The translations under genes and the position numbers were made by a program. Shown here piece by piece: positions 44,389 through 53,175 of a stretch of 64,000 nt of DNA. The stretch spans positions 310,001 through 374,000 of the forward strand of contig NZ_JIAH01000005.1 of the NCBI RefSeq assembly GCF_000688415.1, read 5' to 3'. Source of the stretch: Corynebacterium pseudodiphtheriticum DSM 44287 (GTDB lineage: Bacteria; Actinomycetota; Actinomycetes; Mycobacteriales; Mycobacteriaceae). Position 1 is the first letter of the stretch. Each line of letters begins with the position of its first letter. The notes beneath the pieces were generated by a model, which worked only from the letters and a program-made list of their open reading frames with translations, searched no databases and was not told the origin of the DNA.

Positions 44389-46128
44389 CTACTCCTCAGT
44401 GTTTTGCCGAATGGTGGGGATGGAAAGTGCTTGGTCGGTAATCACGTTAATTAATGCCGGTTTCCCTTCACGCACCGCGGCCAGGGCGCGCTTGACTGCG
44501 CTGGTGGCGTCCTGGTCAGAGGTGACGGTTTCGCCATGTGCGCCGAAGGCCGCGGCGGCGGCAGCGAAATCTGGGTTCGCCAGTTGCGTGCCGGATACTC
44601 GCTTGGGGTAGTGGTTGAGTTGGTGGGTGCGGATGGTGCCGAACTCCGCGTTGCTCATGACCACCACCAGAAAGGCCCCGCCGGCTTGCACCGCGGTGGC
44701 AAGTTCTTGCCCGTTCATCAGATATTCGCCGTCGCCAGCAATGGTGATGACGGTGCGTTCCGGGAACTGCAACGAGGCCGCGACGGCTGAGGGAATGGAA
44801 TAGCCCATTGAACCGTTACGCACGCTGAGCTGCGAAGGGTATGTTTCCGTGCGTAGGTAGCGCTGCGCCCACAAGCAGTGGTTTCCCGCGCCAAAGGTGT
44901 ACAACGCATCGTATGGGGCCTGTTCCTGGATTGCAGCCATGATGGCTGCCATGTGTGCGGTGCCTTTTGCGGTGGCGGGCCAATCTTCTGGCTTGCCGAC
45001 GTGCGAGAACGCTAGGTGTTTGCGGTGGGCAGCGGTGAACCATTCGTGCTGCGCGGCGGAGATAGCAGCATCTGTGCTGTCGCTGGTGCCCGTGCTAGCT
45101 TCACTGCCAGCGGTGACCCGCTCTTCGGAGCCGATGCGCTTGGCCAGTTCCTCGGTAACCTGCGCGAACGCTTGCGGGCTGGCCAGAATGTGGTGGCTGA
45201 CGGCCGCGGAATTCCCCAACAAAGTGGTATCGGTAGTGATTACGATATTTTTCGCGTCCAAGTTCTGGCGCAGTGTGTAGCCATCGGTAGGGACATCTGT
45301 GAGGACGGCGCCGAGTTCTACGACCAAGTCTGCTTCGCATAGCAATTCAGCGGCGGCATCGTTGCGGCCATAGCCCAACCAGCCGGCATTTGCTGGCGAG
45401 GAAAACGCGGTGCGGTCGCTGGCGCGCCAGTCGTGCACTACCGGGATCTGCTGTTGCTCAGCGAATTTTTGTACGGCTGCGCTGGTTTCCGGGCTCCAGT
45501 GCGCGCCACCGGCAAAGATCAGCGGTTTTTCTGCTGTTCGGAGCTCGGAAGCGAGGTAATCGAGGTCGGCATCGCTGAACGCGCCATGGCTGGCAGGTAG
45601 AGGATTGCAGAGATCGCCGGTGAATTCTTGGTGTAGGACGTCTTCCGGTAGGCCGATGACCACCGGGCCGGGGCGGCCCTGGGTGGCTAGATGGAAGGCT
45701 TCGGCGACGACGCGGCTGGCGCGGGAGGCGTCGTCAAGCACATAAACGCGCTTTGCTTGGGTGCCGAACCACGCTTTGATGTCGAATTCCTGGAAGGATT
45801 CGCGGTCGCGGTCGTTGGTGGGTACCAGCCCTACGAACAGTACCAGGGGAGTAGCGTCCTGCCAGGCGGTGTGGATGCCGACGAACGCATTCGCGGCGCC
45901 CGGGCCGCGGGTGACCATGGCGACGCCGGGCTGTCCCGTGGCTTTGCCGTGGGCTTCTGCCATATAACAGGCGCCGCCTTCTTGGCGGCACACGATGGTG
46001 TCGATGGATGATTCGTAAAGACCATCCAGTACCGGAAGGAAGCTTTCGCCTGGTACCTGGAAGATTCGTGGGACGTCGTGGAGTTCAAGACTACGGGCGA
46101 TTGCTGTGCCCACGTGGCCTACGTTCAT
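44389..46128 (-). CDS. thiamine pyrophosphate enzyme, acetolactate-synthase-like
   Basis: 579 residues from ATG 46128 (MNVGHVGTAIARSLELHDV). N-terminal TPP domain with the catalytic Glu in VCRQEGGACYMAEAHGKATG (about 44), VTRGPGAANAFVGIH, a central FAD/NAD-like domain (about 190-330), and a C-terminal TPP-binding domain with GDGEYLMNGQELATAVQAG (Mg-TPP motif GDG-x-N) near residue 470. Related to acetolactate synthase, benzoylformate decarboxylase and sulfoacetaldehyde acetyltransferase. It is separate from the biosynthetic ilvBN operon, so a catabolic role is more likely; the substrate is unknown. Confidence 0.85.
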   Translation of the reverse strand: MNVGHVGTAIARSLELHDVPRIFQVPGESFLPVLDGLYESSIDTIVCRQEGGACYMAEAHGKATGQPGVAMVTRGPGAANAFVGIHTAWQDATPLVLFVGLVPTNDRDRESFQEFDIKAWFGTQAKRVYVLDDASRASRVVAEAFHLATQGRPGPVVIGLPEDVLHQEFTGDLCNPLPASHGAFSDADLDYLASELRTAEKPLIFAGGAHWSPETSAAVQKFAEQQQIPVVHDWRASDRTAFSSPANAGWLGYGRNDAAAELLCEADLVVELGAVLTDVPTDGYTLRQNLDAKNIVITTDTTLLGNSAAVSHHILASPQAFAQVTEELAKRIGSEERVTAGSEASTGTSDSTDAAISAAQHEWFTAAHRKHLAFSHVGKPEDWPATAKGTAHMAAIMAAIQEQAPYDALYTFGAGNHCLWAQRYLRTETYPSQLSVRNGSMGYSIPSAVAASLQFPERTVITIAGDGEYLMNGQELATAVQAGGAFLVVVMSNAEFGTIRTHQLNHYPKRVSGTQLANPDFAAAAAAFGAHGETVTSDQDATSAVKRALAAVREGKPALINVITDQALSIPTIRQNTEE

Positions 46129-46333
46129 GCTGTTACCTCGTGATGTAGCAGGGATATTAGTCAGCGACCATTCTAGTGATCTGAAGCAAATTGCCCTTGT
46201 GTGTAGAGACGATCGGCCTGCGTAGTTATGCCTGGTTTCTCCGTGTTTTCCGTGAGTTTTCTGCGGGGGTTTTGTGGGTTTTTGTGCTAGCTGGGCGCTT
46301 CTTATGCGGTTGCTTTCGCAGCAAACGGAATAC

Positions 46334-46368
46334 AAAAAGCCGCATGGCGGGTAACAACGCCATGCGGC
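46334..46368 (-). terminator. terminator of the CAP-domain gene
   Basis: GCCGCATGGCG and CGCCATGCGGC form a perfect 11-bp stem with an 8-nt loop; on the minus strand TTTTTGTA follows. It lies 60 bp beyond the stop of the CAP gene. The rest of the 300-bp gap (46129-46428) shows no gene. Confidence 0.9.
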
Positions 46369-46428
46369 CGGAGCCGGGGGAGTTGAGCCAGTAGTTACTT
46401 GCTACTAGCGACCGGCTACTAGTGGGGA

Positions 46429-47040
46429 TTAGCGCTCGGAATATAGAGCGAGAACCCTCCAATTACCATCGGGCCCCTTCGCAATGCCGATGCCGGTTTG
46501 TGTTGCTTGCTCGTTCGCCATGTTCGCGTGATGTCCTGGACTATTGGCCCAGCCGCGCACTATTGTTGGCGCGAAATCGAAGCCATCGGAGAGTTGAAAA
46601 ATATTTTCACTGACTCCGCCGTGGTTTGCTACAAGCGAGCCAAGCTCGAAGTGATGGAAAGCGTTGTTCCGCGCAAGCTCTTCGGCGCGACGTTGTGCTT
46701 CGGCATTAAGCGCAGGGTTGCTCTGCAGCGGTTGTGCCCCTTGCTGTGCGCGGAACTTATTCGTTTCTGCGATGACTGCTGCCCGTTTAGCTTCCACGCT
46801 AGATGGGGTAGAAGGCTTGCTCGGTGCACCAGGGGTTCCAGGCGTGCTCGGCCGGTGCTGCGTACCAGGCGTGCTTGGGGTTCCCGGCTGCTGTGGCGTC
46901 GGCAGGCTAGAAGAAAGCGGGATGCTGCTTGTAGGCAAGTTGAAAGCTTGTGCCTGAGAGCTAGCTGGTGCAGCGATCATTCCAGCGAAAACTCCGGCAG
47001 CAGCAAAAGTTGCCGCGAATGTACGGGTGGAAAACTTCAC
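46429..47040 (-). CDS. secreted CAP/SCP-domain protein
   Basis: 203 residues. Signal peptide about 1-31 (TFAATFAAAGVFAGMIAAPA, cleavage after SSQAQA). A Pro/Ser/Thr/Gly-rich linker (about 36-80) holds repeated TPGTP-like units, then a CAP domain (about 82-203): VIAETNKFRAQQGAQPL, HHFELGSLVANHGGVSENIF, RGWANSPGHHANMANE and GIGIAKGPDGNWRVLALYSE. The CAP histidine and glutamate positions are present (SENI, GHHANM). Exported, probably wall-associated; function unknown. It has its own terminator. Confidence 0.92.
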   Translation of the reverse strand: MKFSTRTFAATFAAAGVFAGMIAAPASSQAQAFNLPTSSIPLSSSLPTPQQPGTPSTPGTQHRPSTPGTPGAPSKPSTPSSVEAKRAAVIAETNKFRAQQGAQPLQSNPALNAEAQRRAEELARNNAFHHFELGSLVANHGGVSENIFQLSDGFDFAPTIVRGWANSPGHHANMANEQATQTGIGIAKGPDGNWRVLALYSER

Positions 47041-47055
47041 GGTAATCTCCTTAAC

Positions 47056-47105
47056 TCTGTAAAGAGCTCAGTAAACAAGCTGTTCTAAACAGCCCAGTAA
47101 ACAGG
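47056..47105 (+). repeat. four 12-13 bp degenerate repeats before the CAP gene
   Basis: CTCTGTAAAGAG, CTCAGTAAACAAG, CTGTTCTAAACAG and CCCAGTAAACAG follow one another in the shared upstream region of the divergent CAP and GDPD genes. Confidence 0.65.
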
Positions 47106-47196
47106 GAAACGCGGGGGAGCGTTCATTTCAACGATGCCACACGAGCGCGTTGGGATGCCCTGAATTTCGATATTTTATTCATGTTAGGAGCAATTT

Positions 47197-48402
47197 ATGA
47201 CAGACAGTGCACGTATTTTTGGTCCGCGTAGCCCGCATAATCCGCGTATGAGCCGACGTCGTGGTGTACAAGTCATCGCAGCACTCTGGGCAAGTGCTAT
47301 TGCCCTGGCGGGATGTTCGCAGGCTGATGACGCCGCTGATGCAGCAAACAACGCGGCCGACAGTGCTAGTGAAATCGTAGAAAGCGCAACTGAAGCCGCC
47401 ACTACTGGGAAGGAAGAAAAGTTGACCTTTGAAAAACAGCAGGTTGCAGACCTGGACGTGCAGGCGAACCCCGTACCAGCAGCGGCGGCGAAATTGCCGC
47501 AAGGGTTTGATTTGCAGTCACACCGTTTTGGGCGTGGCGAATGGATCGAGTCTTCGCGTGAGGGCTTGGTTAATTCCCTGAAAATGGGCGTGACCACCCT
47601 TGAATTCGACATCGAGTTGTCTGCGGATGGGGTCCCTGTCGTCTGGCACGATACGGAGATCGATGCCGAGAAATGCCAGGACACCAAGCCTGTTACCGAG
47701 GGTGATCCACAGTTCCCGTACGTCGGCAAGCTGGTCCACGATCTGACTTTCGCACAGCTGTCCACGCTGAACTGCAATAAGAACCTGGACGATTTCCCGG
47801 ACGCTGCCCCGCAGGACGACAACCGTTTGCTGCAACTCTCTGAGGTCTTCGAGATCGCCGCAGATTACCCGGATGTGCACTTCAATATCGAAACCAAGCT
47901 GGAGCCGGAGCACCGCGAACAAACGGCATCCCCACAGGAATTCGTCGATGCGATCATGGATGAGGTGGAGAATGCTGATGTCGCGGATCGCACCATGATT
48001 CAGTCCTTCGATTGGGCATCGCTGCCGCTGGTGCGTGAACGCGATGCTGAGATTCCGCTGGTCTTGTTGTGGGACGAAACTACATGGAAATCGGGCTCGG
48101 CCTGGATTGGCGATGTTGATTATGATGCCGTCGACGGTGACATCGTAGAAGCCGCAAAACAGTTAGGCGTGCAGGTGCTTTCGCCTGGACATGCGGTTCC
48201 TTATGGGCAAACCCCGCGTGACGACGACTACCACCCGGTCGCTACACCGGAGCTGATTACTCAGGCGCACAAGGCGGGCATGGCGGTGGTGCCGTGGACT
48301 GTCAATGATGAAGACACTATGCGTGAGCAGATTGCTGCCGGCGTAGATGGCCTCATCACCGATTATCCAAGCAAAGGCCAGGCGGTACTGCAGGAGAAGT
48401 AG
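47197..48402 (+). CDS. glycerophosphodiester phosphodiesterase lipoprotein
   Basis: 401 residues. Lipoprotein signal with twin arginines (MSRRRGVQVIAALW) and lipobox IALAGC (Cys about 41), then an acidic helical linker. The GDPD TIM barrel (about 95-398): catalytic His in LQSHRFGRGEW, the metal ExD in GVTTLEFDIELSADGVPVVWHDTEID, VHFNIETKLEP, and the C-terminal VPWTVNDEDTMREQIAAGVDGLITDYP. Predicted to release glycerol-3-phosphate from phosphodiesters outside the membrane. TAGGAGCAATTT precedes ATG 47197. Confidence 0.92.
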   Translation: MTDSARIFGPRSPHNPRMSRRRGVQVIAALWASAIALAGCSQADDAADAANNAADSASEIVESATEAATTGKEEKLTFEKQQVADLDVQANPVPAAAAKLPQGFDLQSHRFGRGEWIESSREGLVNSLKMGVTTLEFDIELSADGVPVVWHDTEIDAEKCQDTKPVTEGDPQFPYVGKLVHDLTFAQLSTLNCNKNLDDFPDAAPQDDNRLLQLSEVFEIAADYPDVHFNIETKLEPEHREQTASPQEFVDAIMDEVENADVADRTMIQSFDWASLPLVRERDAEIPLVLLWDETTWKSGSAWIGDVDYDAVDGDIVEAAKQLGVQVLSPGHAVPYGQTPRDDDYHPVATPELITQAHKAGMAVVPWTVNDEDTMREQIAAGVDGLITDYPSKGQAVLQEK

Positions 48403-48517
48403 CGCGCTAGTGAGAGCAGTAGCGCACGTGATAAGAACGCGATGAGCTAAGAAATCTTTGCCGTATTCGGGTGGACTAATTTCGCGCTCTGCGTAGCGGT
48501 GGAGTTCAATATTGCTT

Positions 48518-49579
48518 ATGTCTGAAGTAGATCCGCTCATTGAATCCTTGTACCGCTGGTCTGATGTCAGCGGCGTGCTGCTGATGGGAATTATCGGCGG
48601 CACTATCGCTCGGAAAAGCGGCTATGACATCATCGGGTTCTTTTTTATCGCGATGTTCTCCTCGCTGGGTGGCGGTATGGTGCGCGACGTGCTCATTAAC
48701 CAGGGCACCGTCGCGGCAATGAGTGAGCCAGAATATCTGTACCTGGCTTTTACTGGTGCGCTGATTGCACGCTTTGTCTATTTCAAGGGTAAAACCTGGG
48801 ATTATATCCAGGCGCATGGCGACGCCGTCGTCTCTGGCCTGTGGGCAGGAACTGGTGCGGTGAAGGCTATTACCTACGGTCTGCCGTTGATTCCGTGCAT
48901 CATGATGGGCGTGTTTACCGCTACGGGTGGTTCCATGATTCGTGATATTTCCATGGGGCGGGAGCCAGCTGTTTTTGGCAATAATCAGCCCACGGTCATT
49001 CCGGCGATTGCCTGTGCCAGCATTGTGCTCATCGGTAATCACTTCGGCATGCTGGCCGTCGGCATGGTCGTCGGCCCGTTAGTTTCTATTTTCCTTGCAC
49101 TGTTGGGTATTTGGGCTGGTTGGCGCGTGCCTGCCCACCAGGATTGGGCACCAATCAATGACACCGCGGCGCAGGTGAAAGTGCTGGCTAAGAAGGCTGA
49201 GCATAAAAGCCGCGCGGTGGGGCGCAAGCTGGAACCACACCGCGTGCGTTCTTGGAGGCACCGGCAGATGGAAGCAGCGCTGCAGCGTCGTATGGAAAAA
49301 GAGGCACGCTCGGGCAAGCACAAGAAGATGACGGAAGAAGAAGTCAGCGACTTTATGGATTCTTTTGATTCTGATGTGGATCAACTCAGCGCTAGTACCG
49401 ACTCTGGCGCTGCTGACGAGACCGACTTCGGCATGGACTTGAGCGGTGATTCTTATGACACCGAAGAGCCGGTATCCACGGAAGAATCGCAGCGGTTGCT
49501 TGATGCCATTTTGGCGGATGACAAGCTCACAGATGAACTCATTGAACGTTTGATGAGCCGCTATAATTCCCGCGATTAA
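48518..49579 (+). CDS. TRIC-like (UPF0126) membrane protein with acidic tail
   Basis: 353 residues from ATG 48518 (a TTG six bases earlier is a weaker choice). Seven hydrophobic helices in two TRIC/UPF0126 repeats: GIIGGTIARKSGYDIIGFFF with SSLGGGMVRDVLI, and GVFTATGGSMIRDISMG. Related bacterial and animal proteins form trimeric potassium channels. About 130 extra C-terminal residues are basic, then strongly acidic (SDVDQLSASTDSGAADETDF), cytosolic and not part of the family core; their role is unknown. Confidence 0.88.
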   Translation: MSEVDPLIESLYRWSDVSGVLLMGIIGGTIARKSGYDIIGFFFIAMFSSLGGGMVRDVLINQGTVAAMSEPEYLYLAFTGALIARFVYFKGKTWDYIQAHGDAVVSGLWAGTGAVKAITYGLPLIPCIMMGVFTATGGSMIRDISMGREPAVFGNNQPTVIPAIACASIVLIGNHFGMLAVGMVVGPLVSIFLALLGIWAGWRVPAHQDWAPINDTAAQVKVLAKKAEHKSRAVGRKLEPHRVRSWRHRQMEAALQRRMEKEARSGKHKKMTEEEVSDFMDSFDSDVDQLSASTDSGAADETDFGMDLSGDSYDTEEPVSTEESQRLLDAILADDKLTDELIERLMSRYNSRD

Positions 49580-49620
49580 AAGTAGCTTACGGGGTTTAGA
49601 AAGCTTAAAACTTAGAAAAC

Positions 49621-51246
49621 ATGCCAATTTACAGTGCACAACCAGATCTGGAAATCCCGAATAGCACTGTCTACGACGTGTTGTTTGGCAACCTGACCGA
49701 TGAAGATCGTGACCACATCGCTATCACCGATGATGCGACCGGTTCCACAACCACCTACGCGGAACTCAAAGCGCTTGTCGACGCATTTGCTGGTGCGCTC
49801 ACGCACCGGGGAATAAAACCGGGAGATGTTATCGGGCTGCACTGCCCGAATAGTCTTGCTTTTGCCGTGGCATTCCACGGAAGTTTGCGCGCCGGGGCGA
49901 GCGTAACCACGTTGGGCGCACTGTTGAACACCGCGGATATTGCGCAGCAGCTCAAAGATTCTGCTGCGAGCTACTTGTTCACCACCAGCATGCTGGGGCA
50001 AGCTGGCTTTGCCGGAGCTGAAGAGGCTGGAATCGTTGCTCAGAACATTGTGGATCTTACTGATGAGAACACCGGTGTGCAGGCTCTCGTGGCTGCAGGG
50101 TATGCCCCGCCGGATCTTGATATTGATCCTGCCACGCATGTGGCTGCGCTGCCTTATTCTTCAGGAACCACGGGGCTTCCGAAGGGCGTGCGTCTTAGCC
50201 ACCGGAACTTGGTGGCGAATATTGTGCAGATGAGTGCGCGGCTACAAGCTAACGGGGTGCACCGCGATTCTGTGCTTATGTGCGTGCTGCCGTTTTCGCA
50301 TATATATGGCATGAATGTGTTGTTGAACGTTGGTTTGCGTTTACGTTCGCACATCGTGGCTATGCCGAAGTTTGAATTGGGAAGTTTCTTGGCCGCGCAC
50401 CAAAAATATGGGGTGACTTTTACTTTTATCGCTCCGCCGATTGCTGTGGCGTTAGCTAAGCATCCGTTGGTTGCTGATTTTGACATCAGCGCTTTAGAAA
50501 CTGTGCTCTCCGGGGCGGCCTCCCTGGATGGTGAGTTAGCGCGCGCCGTTGCTGATCGCTTGGGGGTTAACGTTATTCAGGGGTTTGGTATGACAGAAAC
50601 CAGCCCGGTCACAAACGTCGGCGATATCGGCGTGACCCCACTGGATTCCATCGGGCTGCCGGTAGCTAATACGGAAATCAAGGTGGTAGACGTTAACTCT
50701 GCCGCTTGCGAGGAAATTCTACCGCCAGCGCGTGCGGGCCAGCGTTCGGCCGACGGTGAGTTGTGGGTGCGTGGCCCACAAGTGATGCTGGGGTATCTCA
50801 ACAATGAGGCGGCGACCCGCAGGATCATGCTTGACGACGGCTGGCTGCGCACCGGTGATATCGCAAACCTGGATCACCGTGGCAACGTTTACGTGGTTGA
50901 TCGCTTGAAAGAATTGATCAAGTACAAGGGCTATCAGGTTGCGCCTGCGGAGTTGGAGGCGCTGTTGATGACGCATGAGGCCATTGCCGATGCCGCGGTA
51001 GTGGGGCACCGGCGTGAATCTGCTGGGGAAGAGCTACCGCGTGCGTTTGTGGTGCTGCAGCAGGGCGTTGATGCTGCTGATCCAGCTGTTAGTGCCGAGG
51101 CTTTACTGGAATGGGTGGCGCAGCGTGTGACACCATACAAAAAGATCCGCATGATGGAGTTCATCGACGTGATTCCGAAATCAAGCACCGGGAAGATCCT
51201 GCGCAAGGAGCTGCGGAACCTCCCTGTGACTGAGACTGAACGCTGA
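49621..51246 (+). CDS. acyl-CoA synthetase (4-coumarate-CoA ligase-like)
   Basis: 541 residues, ANL superfamily. ATP P-loop YSSGTTGLPKGVRLSH (about 180), VLPFSHIYGMN, VIQGFGMTETSP (A5), DDGWLRTGDIANLD (A7), VDRLKELIKYKGYQVAP (A8) and the catalytic Lys in PKSSTGKILRKEL (about 526). Activates a carboxylate to acyl-CoA through the acyl-AMP; the substrate is not determined by sequence. An amidohydrolase gene follows after 28 bp, with GAAAGGAAG between. Confidence 0.9.
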   Translation: MPIYSAQPDLEIPNSTVYDVLFGNLTDEDRDHIAITDDATGSTTTYAELKALVDAFAGALTHRGIKPGDVIGLHCPNSLAFAVAFHGSLRAGASVTTLGALLNTADIAQQLKDSAASYLFTTSMLGQAGFAGAEEAGIVAQNIVDLTDENTGVQALVAAGYAPPDLDIDPATHVAALPYSSGTTGLPKGVRLSHRNLVANIVQMSARLQANGVHRDSVLMCVLPFSHIYGMNVLLNVGLRLRSHIVAMPKFELGSFLAAHQKYGVTFTFIAPPIAVALAKHPLVADFDISALETVLSGAASLDGELARAVADRLGVNVIQGFGMTETSPVTNVGDIGVTPLDSIGLPVANTEIKVVDVNSAACEEILPPARAGQRSADGELWVRGPQVMLGYLNNEAATRRIMLDDGWLRTGDIANLDHRGNVYVVDRLKELIKYKGYQVAPAELEALLMTHEAIADAAVVGHRRESAGEELPRAFVVLQQGVDAADPAVSAEALLEWVAQRVTPYKKIRMMEFIDVIPKSSTGKILRKELRNLPVTETER

Positions 51247-51274
51247 GAAGAACTGAAAGGAAGCAAAATTCATC

Positions 51275-52918
51275 ATGGCCTTGCTCGACATACTCATTAC
51301 TAATGCCCGTATCTGGACTGGCGTCCGCGAGAATCCGTCGGCAAGCGCAGTTGGCATTGTTGGTGACCGGTTTTTCATCCTCGATGAGGCCCAAGCCCAT
51401 CAGTTGGGTGCGCGCCGCCGCTTTGATGCGAACAACGCGTTTATCGCGCCGGGCTTTAACGATGCGCACTGCCACTCGGTGTGGTTTGGGCTGACTCTGG
51501 CAGAGATTGATCTGAGTGATTGCCACAGCGCACAGGATGTGTATGACACTTTGGCCCAGGCAGAGAAGGAGCGCCCAGACCAGGATTGGTTGATTGCTTC
51601 GAATTTCCGTCCGTCGAAAATGGGTGGGGAAGAACTGGACATCGCTGAGCTGGACCGCGCCACCAACAACCGCAAACTGGCCATCAAGCACAATTCTGGC
51701 CACAGCATGACGGTCAACACTGCGGGCCTGCAAGCTGGTGGCATCAATGTCGACGATCCGGAGCAGCCCGAAGGCGGCCAGGTGGTGCTTGACGACGATG
51801 GCAACCCGACCGGCTTGCTGGAAGAAAACGCCATGCGTGCAATTAACGATCAGCTCAGCCCGGAATCTGTCGACGAGCTTGCCTATGCGTTGCAGCTGGC
51901 ACACCGTCGTTATGTAGAAGAAGGCCTGACCTCGGTGACTGATGCCGGAATCGCCGGTGGCTGGATCGGACACAGCCCGCGCGAGATGGCCGCGTACCAG
52001 CAAGCCGCGGCGGCTGGGGACCTGCTGGCCCGTACCCAAGCGATGATCACCAGCGACGTTTTGCACCCGCTCGACGGGCACGCTGATGATCCGGAGGGGC
52101 ACGGTCTAGATGCGGGCATCCGCACTGGTTTGGGTAACGAGCGCTTGCAGATCGGCCCGGTGAAGCTGTTTACCGACGGCTCAATGTTGGGTACCACCGC
52201 GGCGATGACTGAAGCCTACTGTGGCTGCAAGCACCGCAAGGGCTATTTGCAGGGAGATCCGGAAGATATGGCTGCGCAAGCCATCAAAGCTGCTGGAAAT
52301 GGTTGGTCGCTGGCCTTACATGCCATTGGCGATGCCGCGGTAGATTTGGCGCTCGACATCATCGAAGAAGCTACCGAAAAATACGGCGCACCGGAGATGC
52401 CGCACCGCATCGAACACGGCGGGGTAGTGCGTGCCGATCAAATTGAGCGGCTGGCGAAAAATAATATCGTGGTGGCCCCGCAGCCGCGGTTCATCCCGGA
52501 ATTCGGTGGGATCATGGCAGAAATGCTCGGCGAAGAGCGCACGAAACTGGCTTACCCGGCCAAGCGTCTGCTGGAAGCAGGCATGATCTTGCCGGGAAGC
52601 TCGGACCGCCCGGTTGCCGATGGCGAACCACTCAAGGTTATTCAGGCATTCGTGCAGCGTAAAACAGAAAACGGGGAAGAGTTCGGCCCAGCAGAAATCA
52701 TCACCGTCGACGACGCGCTCTACGCATACACCGTGGGGTCTGCGGCAGCGACCGGCTGGGCTGGCCGCAAGGGGCAGATCGCGCCGGGCCAGTTAGCAGA
52801 CTTGGTGGTGCTTGCCGACGACCCCCGGGAGGTGGATCCGGATACCATCAGCGATATCCAGATCCTGGCCACCATGGTCGGCGGTGAATTCGTCCACGGT
52901 GGGCTGGAAGAAGTGTAG
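51275..52918 (+). CDS. YtcJ-like metal-dependent amidohydrolase
   Basis: 547 residues of the amidohydrolase_3 family. N-terminal beta strands (ILITNARIWTG), metal site AFIAPGFNDAHCHSVWFGL (HxH, about 66), NSGHSMTVN, KLFTDGSMLGTTAAMTE, LALHAIGDAAVD, RIEHGGVV and the late SSDRPVADGEPL (Asp). The C-terminus returns to the beta domain with GQIAPGQLADLVVLADDP. It probably cleaves an amide or N-formyl bond; the acyl-CoA ligase upstream may act on the released acid. Confidence 0.88.
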   Translation: MALLDILITNARIWTGVRENPSASAVGIVGDRFFILDEAQAHQLGARRRFDANNAFIAPGFNDAHCHSVWFGLTLAEIDLSDCHSAQDVYDTLAQAEKERPDQDWLIASNFRPSKMGGEELDIAELDRATNNRKLAIKHNSGHSMTVNTAGLQAGGINVDDPEQPEGGQVVLDDDGNPTGLLEENAMRAINDQLSPESVDELAYALQLAHRRYVEEGLTSVTDAGIAGGWIGHSPREMAAYQQAAAAGDLLARTQAMITSDVLHPLDGHADDPEGHGLDAGIRTGLGNERLQIGPVKLFTDGSMLGTTAAMTEAYCGCKHRKGYLQGDPEDMAAQAIKAAGNGWSLALHAIGDAAVDLALDIIEEATEKYGAPEMPHRIEHGGVVRADQIERLAKNNIVVAPQPRFIPEFGGIMAEMLGEERTKLAYPAKRLLEAGMILPGSSDRPVADGEPLKVIQAFVQRKTENGEEFGPAEIITVDDALYAYTVGSAAATGWAGRKGQIAPGQLADLVVLADDPREVDPDTISDIQILATMVGGEFVHGGLEEV

Positions 52919-52931
52919 TTTTACTGCAATC

Positions 52932-52963
52932 TGCAGCGGGCCTCGCCTATTATACCCGCTGCA
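52932..52963 (+). terminator. hairpin after the amidohydrolase gene
   Basis: TGCAGCGGG and CCCGCTGCA form a 9-bp stem around 14 bases, without a T-run. The rest of the gap to 53175 shows no gene. Confidence 0.4.
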
Positions 52964-53175
52964 GATCAGCTGTTAAACCTGCTGTTTTCCGGCGCCCATG
53001 GATGTCACGGTGAGGCCGGAGGCCCGAATCAGGAATTGGATGCCGTCGGTGTCGCCGAGAACTATTTACCAGTGTGTATTCGCAAGGGCTGGGTAATGAG
53101 TAGCCGGAACCGTTGATTAGATATGTTATTAAACACAATCGTCAATAGTTTTTATTTGTTCTTTGCGGAGGCGCC

